Shown here in pieces: positions 23,801 through 35,454 of a DNA stretch of 64,000 nt. Source of the DNA: Acanthaster planci (Eukaryota; Echinodermata; Asteroidea; Valvatida; Acanthasteridae); NCBI RefSeq assembly GCF_001949145.1, contig NW_019091465.1:184237-248236 (forward strand). Reading direction: 5' to 3'. Both the position numbers and the translations under genes were made by a program. A model generated the notes under the pieces. It ran no database searches and was not told where the DNA came from. It was given only the letters and a program-made list of their open reading frames with translations. Each line of letters starts with the position of its first letter. Within the stretch, counting starts at the first letter, position 1.

Positions 23801-25575
23801 CGCGATCAGTGAAGAGCAAAGACGGAAGCTTCGACGGAGTAGGACCACTTTCACCCCTGAACAGATCGAGGTTAGCTCAAATAAGAGGTATCACCAGTAA
23901 TGAGGAACGCTACCTCTTTGGAAAATACCTATTTATTTACAAACGAGAACACCAGCCCTTAGTAGCTAGTGTCTTTATGCCAAATTTATTCTTACCGTCT
24001 GTTGATTTTCTCCCGTCTTCCAGATTCTTGAGAAAGAATTCGAGAAATCGCACTACCCTTGCGTCTCTACCCGAGAGGACCTGGCAAACAAGACAACGCT
24101 CTCCGAAGCTCGGGTACAGGTACGAGCCTGTCAGGCTCATTTCTTCTTTTGCATGTTGAAAACCTGTGTCTATTTCCAAGTGCTAATGAAAGACACATAC
24201 GTGACCAACTCTGTGAAAATGAGTCTTAAATTCGCCAGAGCCACTGTATGAGTTTTCATTCGTGTTGGAAAGAGCAATTGAATTTTTAGTTTTGGTGTAT
24301 CACTTAGTTTGGCATCCTGATGAAAGTGGATACTCCATGGTGAAAAATGTTGTGGGTTCCTATTGGTTTACAATGTGCAAAATTATTCTAAAGGAATTTC
24401 TACTCCAAAGTGGCTCTGGCGACTTAAGACTCATTTCACAGAGCGGGCTACACATGTAGTTTGTGGGCTTACCACATTCGGTCTGAAATGATGAACATAG
24501 ATTCTGTGTCTCTCTGCGAGAGAGTTTCTCACCTCAGCCTCGCAAATAGAATGGAAACAGGGAAAACAGAGAAAGAACTTTTTGTTCCAAGAAGCATTGC
24601 TATGCTTGGAGACGAAATGCATGTTTAAATTACAACCACTGGAACGACCCATTTGTCTACAAGTTTTAATGGGGATGGAAAAAAAAGCAGCCGTAAAGAT
24701 TTTGATGTTTGTCTCTCACGAAACTCGCCTAATTTGACAACACGCATTTCAAACACATAATTATTATGGGTAAAAATAAGACGTTTTACTGTTTCATGAC
24801 TAAACACAGCATCAGCATCCATCCTTGTGGGATATGGAAATAAGTGCATGTAACTGCCTTTGAGACAAATTGGAAAATAGGCCCTATTCGTGGGGTCCAA
24901 TTCCAGTCATATTCCCCAACGTAGTGTATTTATCTGAAAACGTTAAATTCAAGGAACTAAACTATGCTCTACCATTTCATTCAGACCCCCCAAATCACGT
25001 TGTACCATCCCACTGAGGGATTCAAATTGATACTGTACGAATGCGACTGAAATTGGGGACGCCTCGAATATGGTCTATTTACATGTGTACGTTGTTCAGA
25101 CTATGGCTGCAACCGAATCTGTTGTCTAGTGCTACGTCTAGGTCTTCGCTCCGTTGGAAAAGTGTGGAGACGCTTAGACAATAGACCTAGCCGTAGCTCT
25201 GGAAGCCCGTTTCGGACACGGCCTATCACAGTTGCAAGTTGGATGGTACCAGCTGTTTGTGTCCTCTGCTCCTCGACCGGTAAGGTTTTGATCCTGATTT
25301 ACGCATCGCAGGTGTGGTTTTCCAATCGCCGGGCCAAATGGCGCCGCCACAAGAAGATAGGCAGCCTCCAGTCGCATGCGGGCCCTCTGCTATCCCATCC
25401 TTCGCACAATACCCTGTACCCTACGTCGGTGGCCCTGCCGCGCGCCTACAAGGCGGTGGAGCTGGGGGGCGGGAAGGCCACGCTCCGGCCGTCCATGTCG
25501 TCAGCCTTCACGCCGCTCAGTCTAGCCAAGGCCACGGCTGCGGCCTCGTCAGCCTCGTCCAGTGGCTCTCCCTAG
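17804..25575 (+). CDS. Pax family transcription factor (paired domain plus homeodomain), Pox-neuro-like paired domain
   Basis: Seven coding exons, all GT-AG with matching phases: 17804-17816, 19004-19165, 22665-22820, 23043-23312, 23620-23870, 24024-24119 and 25312-25575. They total 1212 nt, a 403-residue DNA-binding protein expected in the nucleus. Residues 5-132 form a paired domain ([57 protein letters not shown]). Residues 271-330 form a complete paired-class homeodomain with Ser at position 50 ([12 protein letters not shown]), Asn51 and Arg53. The second half of the homeodomain is split by an intron between positions 46 and 47, as in many paired-class genes, and another lies between 14 and 15. 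The linker (133-270) has an Ala-rich part then a Ser/Pro-rich part and no recognisable octapeptide. The C-terminal tail of about 70 residues is Ser/Ala-rich. Paired-domain residues Q42, L44 and H47 and the 'RF-ETGS' segment resemble Pox neuro. The homeodomain resembles Pax3/7 at its start (RRSRTTFT) and Pax4/6 later. Subfamily is therefore tentative; Pax identity is secure. Confidence 0.9.
19880..22530 (-). mobile_element. Degenerate CR1-like non-LTR retrotransposon in Pax intron 2
   Basis: Reading the minus strand from about 22520: an ORF1-like region (22518-22273), then a Cys/His-containing stretch with a coiled-coil segment (22219-21851). An endonuclease piece follows at 20932-20666 ([14 protein letters not shown]) with its continuation at 20554-20345 ([16 protein letters not shown]). 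The ORF2 C-terminus lies at about 20115-19900 in broken frames. Most of the reverse transcriptase between the endonuclease and the C-terminus is deleted, and frameshifts are numerous, so the copy is dead. It lies antisense inside the Pax intron that interrupts the paired domain and accounts for most of that intron's length. Confidence 0.8.
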
Positions 25576-27300
25576 TGCTGCCCCCCTCCGTTTTACTGAC
25601 AGAAGGCGTTCCGCAGCTTGTGTGTAGCTATGAGTTGGGTCATCTCCACTGAGAGGCGGTCACGGGATTAGACTGAAGTTGTCATTGCTGTATATAATTT
25701 TACCGCATATGAAAAAACCCATATCTGAGTTTTGGGTAATGTAACCCTAAACACATCCGCTTTGCAAGGCCTGATCTGTGCAGTTAATGCCTTCAGCTTA
25801 TTGGCAAAAAAAGTAAACTGCAATGCGCTTCCATAGTAGCATAACGGTCAACTTATCGCCTAAAGTGCAACGTAGGACTTTAAGGCTAATCAGGAATTCT
25901 TGGCTGAGTAAGAGGGCGCTCTCCATTTTTTCTGTATTTGAATATTTCGTTGCCATTAAAATTGTGAAGGGAATGTGTAAACCTGTTTTAGCTGTGAATG
26001 TTGTTTTCAACAACAATGTGTTTTTGGAAGGCAGGCCAGAATACAAGAAAGTGAACCATACATCACCTGCTATTTGTCAGCCAACCACCCGTAAGGTGGA
26101 GTTTTAAATCTACTTTCACAACCATTGAAATAGTGTATTTTTAACGCCCCTAAGAGAAAAGGCTGAGGTTAACCAGTAGTAATCCAACTAAAGTGATGTG
26201 CCTATACGACATCGTAAATTGCACAATTTTTATCCACTGAACTATCGCATATTGACCCTACGAAACGCTCTTCCCCATCACTCTCTTACTTAACTTACTT
26301 AGCGAACAATTATCAGGGAAGGTAACTTGATAACATTGTACCAAGATAATTCAACACAATGTTTTATTAATATGCGCCACCGAAAGCAAAGCCGCTACTT
26401 GTAATATGCAGGCAGAGCAATGATTTAATAATCGGCAGCGTTAAATCTGCAAACAATAATAGTTAAATACATTACTTACTTTTATATTGTTTAGCTAATG
26501 AAACTAACTTTTAAAATAAATTAGCACATAGTAAAGTAATAAAAAATGTATTCTGTGTTGAGTATACCCGCTGCTGATATATTTAGGTCGTTTCAAAGGC
26601 CTGTTATGAAGTCTATTAATCTTTATCTAGTAAACTACAAAGTTGTAGAGACGAACGCAATGTGACGTAAAGTACTACACGCATGATGACAACACTATAC
26701 GCAGGCCTAACTTTAAACATGTTTTTTTTCTCTCAACTGTACAACATGCATATTTCAATTGATGAAAAAAGGAAACACAGTAGCAAGTAAGTGAACAGAG
26801 AGCCCACATGGTGGGCCCTCCCCGGTGATAATATGTTTTCTCTTTGAATTCAGTGATAGCACACAAAAGGTCATCACGTGTATTGTCACAGAGGATCAAA
26901 GATCTGTCCTCGATGAGGGCGCACAGTACAGACTGTGCATAATGCCTTTCCCTGGCCTACATATTTTGATGCCAAATTAGTTTCCTTCACAGAATGTTGA
27001 TGTGGGTCGTAGATACTTGGCATTATCCGCTTCATGGCTTATACTATCATGGTATTCAGTGTGCAGTGAATTGTAGGTCATGGTTCAGCAAGTTCGCGTT
27101 TTGTTAAAACCAGCAAAACGTGAATGATGCGCCCATACACTGAAGCTAACCTGAGTTGGTTTTAAGTATAAAGTGAAGTCATTATTGCTTCTGAAGTATA
27201 CCATTGCGATCAGTTATATCTTTTTGTAATTTTAACAAGTTTGCCAAACTAGCTGTATTTTTTTGGTGCAACTCTGTGCAATAAAAGGTGAATACTTTGT
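25576..27300. other. Pax 3' UTR and downstream non-coding DNA
   Basis: The sequence after the Pax stop includes a TTTTAAAATAAATTAG stretch near 26510 and CAATAAAAGG near 27280, both possible polyadenylation signals. No other exon is recognisable. The frame at 25823-26107 shows no domain and is judged to be chance. Confidence 0.35.
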
Positions 27301-27302
27301 AT

Positions 27303-27358
27303 TAAAGCTCAGTGATTGGTGTAAAGCTCAGTGATTGGTGTAAAGCTCAGTGATTGGC
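27303..27358. repeat. Three-copy 19-bp tandem repeat
   Basis: TAAAGCTCAGTGATTGGTG is repeated from 27303, 27322 and 27341; the last unit ends GGCT instead of GGTG. Confidence 0.9.
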
Positions 27359-27451
27359 TTAAGTAGGCCTACTCGAGATTTCCTATGTCGTTAAAGTGTG
27401 ACATACCTATCGGCTGTTTTCACCACTTCATGACCAAAGCATGGTGATACT

Positions 27452-28176
27452 GGGTCGTATGAATAAAAACTAGCAAATGCTATGAAGTTCAAGCAAACAG
27501 CAAAAGCATTTACTGAGAAGTAAAACCATTAAGAATAAGCAAATGCTTGAATTTGTATGAATAAAAATGTTTCTTTTACTGTTCAGCATCTGCTTGTACA
27601 AATAGTAGCAAATGCTTTATGCTTGTGGCTGACTTCACAGCCGAACGGTTTTGCACAACAGGGCTTCGCACGTACAGACACACACAGTGCAGCACGGTAC
27701 TGCATCTTTAGACCTCAGCATGACAGGTAGGCCTAAGCATGATGGCAGTAATTTCGATCGCAGAAACCTTGATGAAGAAAAATGCTCTGCCACTTTCAAA
27801 TCGGTACATCTGCCTACATCTGGTTTCTTGAGATTCCCTTCTAAAGGCATACAGCTTCTCCTTTCCAATGACATCCACGAACGCTGCCATTTTAAACATT
27901 AGGCCTAGTAAATGCTCCTCGTTTTCAAGCTTGCCCTGACCCATGTAAAGTAAATAGGCCTACTCCAATTCTGTAGAACTTAACATTTTTATTCATACAA
28001 AATGAAGCAACTGCTTATTGTCAAGCACAAGCTTATAAGAGTAAAAAGTAAATAATTTTACTTTTTAGCAATTGCACTAAAGTAAAAGCATTTGCTTCGT
28101 TATTATTCCTACAAACACGAGTAAATGCTTCGAAAATGGTAGTAAAAGTACATACTACTTTTTATTCATACGACCC
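27452..28176. mobile_element. 725-bp non-autonomous TIR DNA transposon (MITE-like)
   Basis: Terminal inverted repeats read GGGTCGTATGAATAAAAA at 27452 and, as reverse complement, at 28159-28176. The flanking ACT at 27449-27451 and 28177-28179 is a perfect 3-bp target-site duplication. Both sides carry several subterminal copies of the imperfect palindrome AAGCAAATGCTT or its variants (for example near 27471, 27537, 27606, 28085 and 28120). No transposase frame is present. The superfamily is not clear from TIR and TSD alone. Confidence 0.85.
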
Positions 28177-28672
28177 ACTGTCTTGGGATTTCTTTCTAAC
28201 TGAAAAGAATTTTGATAGGTGTTACAGCAAAGGAAAGCTGTCCTCCCCGACACGATGGGAAAATCTTTAACTTGACCAAATGCTGCATTTTCCCCTTCAG
28301 CTTACGACCAGTATAGAGGGCGCACTCCGCCCTATTAGGTCCGAGATGTGAGGCACTCAAATCTTATTTTAAACTATCACCTGATTGATCTGCTAAAAGT
28401 AAATAAATTGTGTTTACCATGAGAAAAGGGAAAGGGGAAAAATGAAAATCCATGGAAGCTCGCTAATAATTTCTACATAGGAAACTGTAGAAATGTTTCT
28501 AAAATCTAGAGCATTCTGACCCTCGACTGACAAAAAACAGAAAAAAATAAGAAAAGTCATAGGTCACCCCAAACTTAAAACTCAGAACACACCTCCAAAT
28601 GACTTTGCCATTTTGGCCAATAACCATGAAATTGGTTCTAATTACCGAACAGAAATGCTTTCGGGCGGTCGA

Positions 28673-31600
28673 CTAGTAGTCAAAGGCCAATCCAGTCCCG
28701 TAGAACCTGTCCCGAATGAAGGCGTCCATCGCCTCGTTCTGGGCAACAGTGAAATGCGATTTCCAATCGCCAACTTTGCCTGAGCATAACACACAAACAC
28801 ATATGTAAGTGTGTATTTGCCCGCAACTATGACCCCCTATTGTTCCTCTTTTGTTTGTACTAAAACGTTTTTGGAAGACCACCCATATGTTTTGGACACA
28901 GTTGTCAATCGGGGACCCTCTGTCAACCGGGGACCTTATTTTCCTCTATTGTTCAGGGTCCCCAATTGAATGCAGAAACAAACTCACACACCCACACAAT
29001 AAAAAAAACAACACACACCAGAGACGGGAGAAATAAAATGACACCAAAAATTGGTTAAGTTTTTATCGTGATCTGTCCTTCAAAAACAGTGCAAAACACA
29101 CCTGCCAGCACTGAAGGGTGAAAAGGTTGACTTCAAGTTTATATAGCAGAATGCATGGTATTCGTTTGTGCAGTGTAATGCGTTGAAATGATATGTTCAT
29201 ATTTTTTACCATCAACAGCATCTCTGTTTTTATTTCCAGTTGTGGACAACATTATCCAAAAGTTTTGGTTTTCCCGAATCGAACAAAAGAAAAAGAGGCC
29301 CTATCTTTTGCAGAAAGATGTTTGAAGTCTCCAATCACGCCCATCGCTTGAAGTATTTATGACAGGCTACCAACCCGCTCACCTTTTCTCATGAAGGAAG
29401 TGGCCGCTTCTGCCGGGACCCAAATCGAATCGGGGTTGGACATGGGGTTTTTCTTCATGTTAGCGAAGGTGCAGTGCTCCGTTATGGCGTCCAATGTCGC
29501 CGCAGAAAAGTCTTTGCCCAAGAACTTGCTGATCTTCTCAACACTGCCTCTCAGATCCTGAAAAAAGGGTAACTGATATTCATGACGGATCCGGAATTTA
29601 CCAAAAGGGGAAGGGGAAGGCATTTTTTCTGTCACCCATCCCCATGGCGTAAATCCCAGGGGGATGGGGTATATACCCCCACACACACTTTTTGAGGTGG
29701 GTGGATGGGCTGTTGAATGACCCCCCAACTTTTTTGTGACGAGCAAAGAAGTAAGCGGATTATGAAGAATGTTTATGATTTTTAAACGACTTAAAATGTT
29801 TGGAACATCACTAAAATGGAAAACAATGTTATAAAGCCATATATACGGTGATCTGATGTAGGATCCTGAATGAATTTGATAAAAATTACAGATGAACATC
29901 TTTATCATGAACATTGTCCCCTATATAGTGTGCATGGTGTAGCCCCCCCCCCCCATTTTGAATTTCCATGGTCAGGCAAGTCATTCCCCACCTTTCCATG
30001 GCCCCCAATTTCCAGCACAGATTTACGCCACTGCCCATCCCTCTTCCAGCACAGATTTACGCCACTGCCCATCCCTCTTCCAGCACAGATTTACGCCACT
30101 TCCCATCCCTCTTCCAAAAAGACCAAACAAAAACAAAACACACACACATATTGAAATCGAAACATAGGCGAGCCTGGTGTCCCCCTCAATCTTTACTGGA
30201 AGTGAAAGAGTACAATAATGCTTATCATCTCGTGTGCGAATAATCATCTAACAACAAGACTTAAACAGCGCCAAATGTTGTGCTTGATTTCTGGAAGAAT
30301 GCAATTCATCCGTGAAGCAGCGTTTTGGAGGACGTTGTGCAGTGTTGCGCTTTATTCTCACTGTTTTTCCAAGTATGAATGATCGCCAAGCATTGCACGC
30401 CCAAGCTAATCCAAACGTATTTCGTGTTGATATCCTTTGATTTTCTTCTCAGAATGGAAAGATATGAAGAAAAAGTACTCTGAACGGTGCCAAAACAACC
30501 ACATCACCCACTCTTCCACAAAGCTCATAATCGCATCTACGATGCTCCAGTCGATTTTCTAGTAATATCATTTTTCGGCTGGTGTACATGCTCTCTTGGC
30601 ATACATCAGGTGTTTTTCACTTAAGGCTGTATAACTGTGAGTGTATTTATAGTGCTTTGTTTTCATAGCATGTAAATATATTGCTGTTTTTGTTTGTTTG
30701 ATAATGGTGCCAAATACACCAAACCCTATACAAAATCACAGCACCGTCATATTTTCAGCATGCCAAGGCAACTTCTGTGGGATGTTTGCATGCTGAAATT
30801 TTAGAGAACGATGCTCGACACGCTTACCCTCTTCAGGTGCTCGAATCTCACCAGCAGGATTTTCGGATCGTGTCTCTTCTTCCAGAAGAACAAGTAGTGG
30901 TCCCACCACGGGCCGTACTCCACTGGAGAGGAGAAAAACGTGAACATCACACGTTACAGGAAAGATGTGAAAAGACGCTCCGAATTTAACTTAGCATTTG
31001 TCGCAATGCCAACTGTCATTGTTGCTAAATTTAACATCAAATCCACAAAATGACAACATAAGAAACAACGGATATTCACCTGGGGAACACAACATGGATT
31101 TTTCTTCAGATTATAAAATTGGAGCGGATATCCGAATCATGTGTATTTGGTAATATACGTCAAATTTCTTCCCTGGATGGTTTTTTTTTTCATTTTTCAA
31201 CCCATGTGGGGGTGCTTCTGGTCAAAGCGGGTGCTAGTAATTTGTGCCAAATAACAGAGGAAATGTGCTTTTGGCTTTTCACCTTTTCCATTCATCATGT
31301 CGTCAAAAAACTCGCCAAATGACTGCTCCTTTTGCTCGGGATCGACCATCTTTGTGAAGTAGAAGTAGGACACGACCACGTCCTTGGGGTTGCGGATGAC
31401 GTAAACAATCTTGGCCTTCTTCTCCCAGAGCTGGGGAGGTAGGAACTGACCGGGTAAATGCGATTTGATGACCCGAGGCGACGGAATCGAGTCCACAATC
31501 TTGTGGGTTTTAGGCACCTGGGGAGAAGAAAACATTCTGCAGATGTTAGGACTCTCCGAAATTTATTCACTTATTCCATACGGACACTGAGTGCCGTTTA

Positions 31601-33665
31601 AACTTTACTCAAGTCATAGGCCGCTTTTAAACGTACGTAGGCCACACCTAACTCCCGATATAGGATAGCTGTACTTTTCCAGTTAATTGCACATTACCTT
31701 ATGTGATTTAGAAAATATTTTGGAGACGAAAACACGGCCGCAATAGTCAATCTTAAGAGCACAAAAATGTATCGAAAATAAAGAATATCAGCTCGACATT
31801 GTTGCTATGAGCCTCAATCTGGACGAAGAGAGGGCGGTATTTCCTGTGCAACGGACGCTCTGGTACTAACTGCGCATCGCTGGTTAACGAATGATTACTA
31901 ACGCAAGCGTTGTCGCGCGGCCACCGACAAAATGAACATTCACGACCAACGCCGCTCTTTTCAACCGATAAGGAGGTTCTTCCACTCGAGGTGGATTGTT
32001 CAGAATGGACGCCGTTTCTTGAAACGGGGGCGCCGTCGCCACCTTAAAAGCTTCGAGCTTTGGTTGCTTGTACTGTAAAATGAGACCTTCTGGCCTTCCA
32101 AAATCATCAAACTGTTTTATGCGTTAAAGTCTAGCCCGCTTTCATCGAATTCCAGCAGTTACGGTTCAAACCTGGGGGGAGCGGGATTGCATAGCGGTCC
32201 AAGTCCCGACTTGGCCAAGGCTTTAGGTGCATTTGGTTTCCAGTCCATACCCTCTCGCAGGTTTTCTCCGGGTATTCCCGGTTTCCTCCAGCCTCTAAAA
32301 CTGGCCCTTCCTCTTAACTCAGTAGGGACCCTATTGGAAATAAGTCGCAAAACTTTCATGGGCTATCCCTGGCACTACATTGTGAGGTAATACCGAATAA
32401 ACCCAATCCAATACAATCCAACGTTTCTGAAGACCAAGAGGCAGCCGCGACCTTCGGCGAGATTGGTGAACGTGGCTTCAGTATGAAGGTCACTGGTTGC
32501 CAAATATCAGCGCGTCTTGCGCAGGTGTTTTACATCCTGAACGACTGCACAGTGAGATTTGGAGAGATTATTTACCGTTTTGCCTTGGAGGACGCTAGAC
32601 GGTGGACTCATCTCCAGGAAAGGCACTCGGAACACGGTGTGTCTCTTGTTGACAGCCTCCAAGTCCCCGTCATGCATCACACAGGACATTATCTCCTGAA
32701 CCCAGGTTGTTCCTGCCAAGGAAAAAATCAAAGCCTAAATACACGTGTGGGTACAAACCCTACCTAAAAGCTCCACCAAATTCCCAGTAAAGCTGGATGT
32801 ATCCATTGGTGATGCCGATTTTTTCATTACATTACTGAGAATAATATTGTTAATGATGCACTTATTGATGGATGGACTTTACTCGGAGTGTAGGGTGGAA
32901 ACATGGCGTCTTTTTCACGGAAATTTAAAATAAAAACGACTTCTCTCACCGGCTTTGGGAAATGTTACGACCCAGCTGTCTTCGTCTCTAACTTCGAACG
33001 TTTTCAGGGCCTTCACCACCTCGTCCCCTCCTTCGTGCAGTTTGATGCCATCGTACTCAACGGAAACCGATTTAACGGGCTGCGACCATATTTTTTTGTC
33101 TGAAGGAAACACAGCAAAGACTAGTGTCAATGACAGGTGTATTGTTTAACTAGGAAGAAGATTTCTCAAATGTAAGGCCTTTGAGGATTAAAGAACGATT
33201 TTCGCTGTAATTAAAAACTATAAGAAATTGAGTTCGGAAGCAAATGAAACTGTTAAGAAGAACATGAATGAAGTGCACATAGATCAAAGATATGAGCCTC
33301 GAGTTGGACCAAGAGAGGGCACCATTTTCTAAGCAACACAGGCTTCTTTGGCACGTACTGAATTTCGCTGGTTCACGAACGACTTTGAAATGCACGCGTT
33401 GCGGTCTCATCTCTACCAACTAAATGAACACTTCCCATCCATATGGCTCTTTTCAATTCATGAAGGAGTGCTTCTCCTTGAGGCGGATATTCATCCCAAA
33501 ATACATTTTTGCGAGAATTCAACAACTTAGTTCAAAGGGTTTGACCTATGACTACATTTGGTTCGTATTCAGTTGATTGGATTTAAAGCAAAAAAGACAA
33601 AACGCCAGTTTTTTTCTTAATATTTGCAAAAACTTACAAGCTTCAAATGTTAAGTATTTATCCAT
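28673..33665 (-). CDS. Cytosolic sulfotransferase (SULT), copy A, intact
   Basis: Transfers sulfonate from PAPS to a hydroxyl or amine on a small substrate in the cytosol; the substrate cannot be told from sequence. Seven exons in transcription order: 33665-33638, 33099-32950, 32712-32576, 31517-31283, 30922-30828, 29557-29383 and 28779-28673. They sum to 927 nt, giving 308 residues, slightly longer than a typical SULT. PAPS-binding TFPKAGTTW spans residues 55-63 (Lys58). RVIKSHLP holds the catalytic His125. YVIRNPKDVVVSY carries Arg147 and Ser155 for the 3'-phosphate. The C-terminal RKGKVGDWKSHFT (272-284) is the conserved cofactor-binding end. All splice sites are GT-AG with matching phases. 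The start lies in a good context (AGACCATGG), and a likely 5' UTR splice acceptor lies at about 33697. It is the most downstream member of a three-gene head-to-tail array. Intron 3 holds repeats; no defect was seen. Confidence 0.9.
30012..30115. repeat. Three-copy 34-bp tandem repeat in SULT-A intron 5
   Basis: Units start at 30012, 30046 and 30080, each beginning CCAGCACAGATTTACGCCAC and ending CCATCCCTCTT. They are identical except for one G-to-T change in the third, so the amplification is recent. Confidence 0.95.
31795..32035 (+). repeat. Dispersed repeat family R1, copy in SULT-A intron 3
   Basis: Shares ordered blocks with 33290-33510, 50545-50690 (reverse) and 56795-57000: GAGCCT, GACGAAGAGAGGGCG, a TTTCCTGTGCAACG-like block, CGCTGGTTAACGAA, ACAAAATGAACA, and CTCTTTTCAACCGAT followed by a GGAGGTTCTTCC-like block. 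Copies differ by tens of percent. No terminal repeats are defined. Its position in intron 3 matches that of the copy in SULT-C. Confidence 0.65.
32160..32400 (+). mobile_element. SINE-like fragment in SULT-A intron 3
   Basis: Carries CGCAGGTTTTCTCCGGGTAT, CCGGTTTCCTCCAGCCTCTA and AAACTGGCCC. These are the same central-domain blocks seen on the minus strand of the 15700-16075 SINE, but in + orientation, followed by a CATTGTGAGGTAATA tail and an AATAAACCCAATCCAATAC A-rich end. The 5' head is less clearly tRNA-like here. Confidence 0.55.
33290..33510 (+). repeat. Dispersed repeat family R1, copy in SULT-A intron 1 region
   Basis: Matches the 31795-32035 copy through GAGCCTCGAGTTGGACCAAG, AGAGGGCACCATTTTCTAAG, CGCTGGTTCACGAACGACTT, AAATGCACGCGTTG, AAATGAACACTTCC and ATGGCTCTTTTCAA, then a GAGGCGGATATTCATC end also seen in the 56.8-kb copy. 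It lies between SULT-A exons 1 and 2. Confidence 0.65.
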
Positions 33666-33769
33666 GGTCTGTCCACAGGATTACAACTTTCAGACTCTGC
33701 AAATGAACAAAAGTCACGGGTTACGTGTTATCAATTAATGATGGGTGAAATAACCCCAGACCACAACTT

Positions 33770-34460
33770 ACTTCTTCACTAACTAAACCCTTACGGTATT
33801 AGGGGTACGCCATTAGATTGGGTCAAAAGTTATTTATGTCAATTAAAACTCCTCGTACATTGATATGTGGTGTACTGGTGTACCCCAAGGCTGCATCCTC
33901 GGACTACTCCTATTTCCAATTTTTATTACCGACTTCATCAAATCTTCTGATGTATTGTCTTTTTTAGACTGACTCTTATTTGGACACATAAATATAATCA
34001 CGTTAATAGAAACTGTTAACAGGGAACTGGTCAATATATCTGAAAGGAACCAAATTGTCACTAATTATCAGCAAAACCAGTTGTATTTCATCCAGCAGTT
34101 CTATAAATACTTACCAAAGGATGTTTGTATTGATAACAATAACATCAACGAGGTCAAAAGTACCAAATTCCTTGGCTTAATTTTATTGACGGTAAATTAT
34201 CATCGAAAACACATAAAGATTACATGTGATTTTTTTCCCAAAAATGTTGGTATCACTAATGGAATGAAATCGGTTTCACCTTGCAACATTAGACTCGCAC
34301 TGTATTGGCCTAATAGTTTGATTCTGGAATATATTAATTACGGAATTTTAACACAGGGCAAAGTATCTAAACAGCTCATCAACAGAGTTTTCAAAACAAC
34401 CAAAAAACAAAAACAAAAAACAAAAAACACCCCCCAAAAAACAAAAACGCTGTTCACATT
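33770..34460 (+). mobile_element. Degenerate non-LTR retrotransposon fragment (reverse transcriptase)
   Basis: Translating the + strand in shifting frames gives RT pieces in the right order: YGIRGTPLDWVKSYL, a GVPQG-like region and a C-terminal part in the frame 34081-34467 containing KFLGLI and INYGILTQGKVSK. Stops and frameshifts are frequent. The 5' part (ORF1 and endonuclease) is absent, as expected of a 5'-truncated insertion. It sits just upstream of SULT-A exon 1. Confidence 0.7.
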
Positions 34461-34579
34461 ATCGTAAATTTGGTTTATCCGGCTCACACCGATATTGTAT
34501 CGCGATATAATGTTTGCTTTTGCAGCCGGGATCCCTCCATATGTATGTATATTTTCTTCTGCTATACACTAAAACTTAC

Positions 34580-34851
34580 CTTACATACCTACTGTGGACA
34601 TTCTTTCCTTTACGTGCAGTTAAAAAAGCTCAGTGAAAATAGTAGTCTTTCTTGAACTGGGAACACAATGTTTAGCTGGCTTTTGTACAAGGTGTCCTCG
34701 ACCTTTCCTCTTCTTTTTACGACTGATGACCCCTATCCCAAAGTTCCTCTAAAGTTCTTTTTCAGAGAAGAGGAAACGTCCTGTGGACGTCTTCTCCTTT
34801 CCTGCATCGTGTGGACATATTTTGTTCACAGGTCCACACTAGGTATGTAAG
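34580..34851. mobile_element. About 272-bp MITE-like element
   Basis: Inverted ends: CTTACATACCTACTGTGGAC at 34580 and its counterpart ending GTCCACACTAGGTATGTAAG at 34851. Internal GTGGAC motifs recur (about 34790 and 34810). A solo left half with about 55 bp of similarity lies at 57854-57912. No coding capacity and no clear target-site duplication. Confidence 0.6.
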
Positions 34852-34884
34852 GTTAGCGCACCCCCCACAAAGTTCCCACTGTTA

Positions 34885-35204
34885 ATGAAATGGAGCCGTG
34901 GACAGCGCACAAAGCTGAGGAGGTCACAGCGCAATCCAGGTACTTCAAAAGGGGCTGCGTGGCCCGGGCAGATGGGCAACAGGCTTTGGCAAGACCCGTA
35001 CAAGTACAGAACGACAGATGAAGCATTTTGGTTGACATGCGGTACCCGTGCCGCAATGCTCTGCAAGCACTGTGCGTTTGTCTCTTCGGAACCGGTTTGC
35101 GATTGTAAAGTGACCAAAGATCGTGTAGGGCCACGAAGATGAACTGATGCAATCTGAAACCTTATTATATATTGCCCATTCCCATTCCAAAATACTGAAA
35201 TCAT
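34885..35204. other. GC-richer block open in several frames, no recognised product
   Basis: Frames of 70-121 codons are open on both strands here. None shows a recognisable domain; one + frame has a Cys-rich end (CKHCAFVSSEPVCDC) that vaguely recalls transposase zinc ribbons but is too weak to call. It lies between two mobile elements and may be a fragment of one. Confidence 0.25.
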
Positions 35205-35454
35205 AAAATTTGGAATTTACGTCACGACATCTGTACCTATGGATAAAGTGTTCATTTTGCCATCTTCCCGTTGTGTTTACGCATGATGTTTATAATTATG
35301 CGATTCAGTCGGTGGGTCCACATGCATTAGTTCGTCCACTATTCAAGAATGGCAAACTTTATGTGTGTGTATATTCGCAGATGAACTCATATCTTTGCCA
35401 CTCTCTTCTTTATATACTAAAAAAAATATCAATCTGCATACAGAAGTGGTTTTA

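Noticed and set aside
23602-24159. 185-codon + strand frame overlapping Pax exons 5 and 6
   Set aside because: It reads a different frame from the homeodomain and continues through intron sequence. The spliced frame with the homeodomain is the real one.
34839-35204. 121-codon minus-strand frame
   Set aside because: A competing + strand frame is equally open, neither has a domain, and the block sits between mobile elements.
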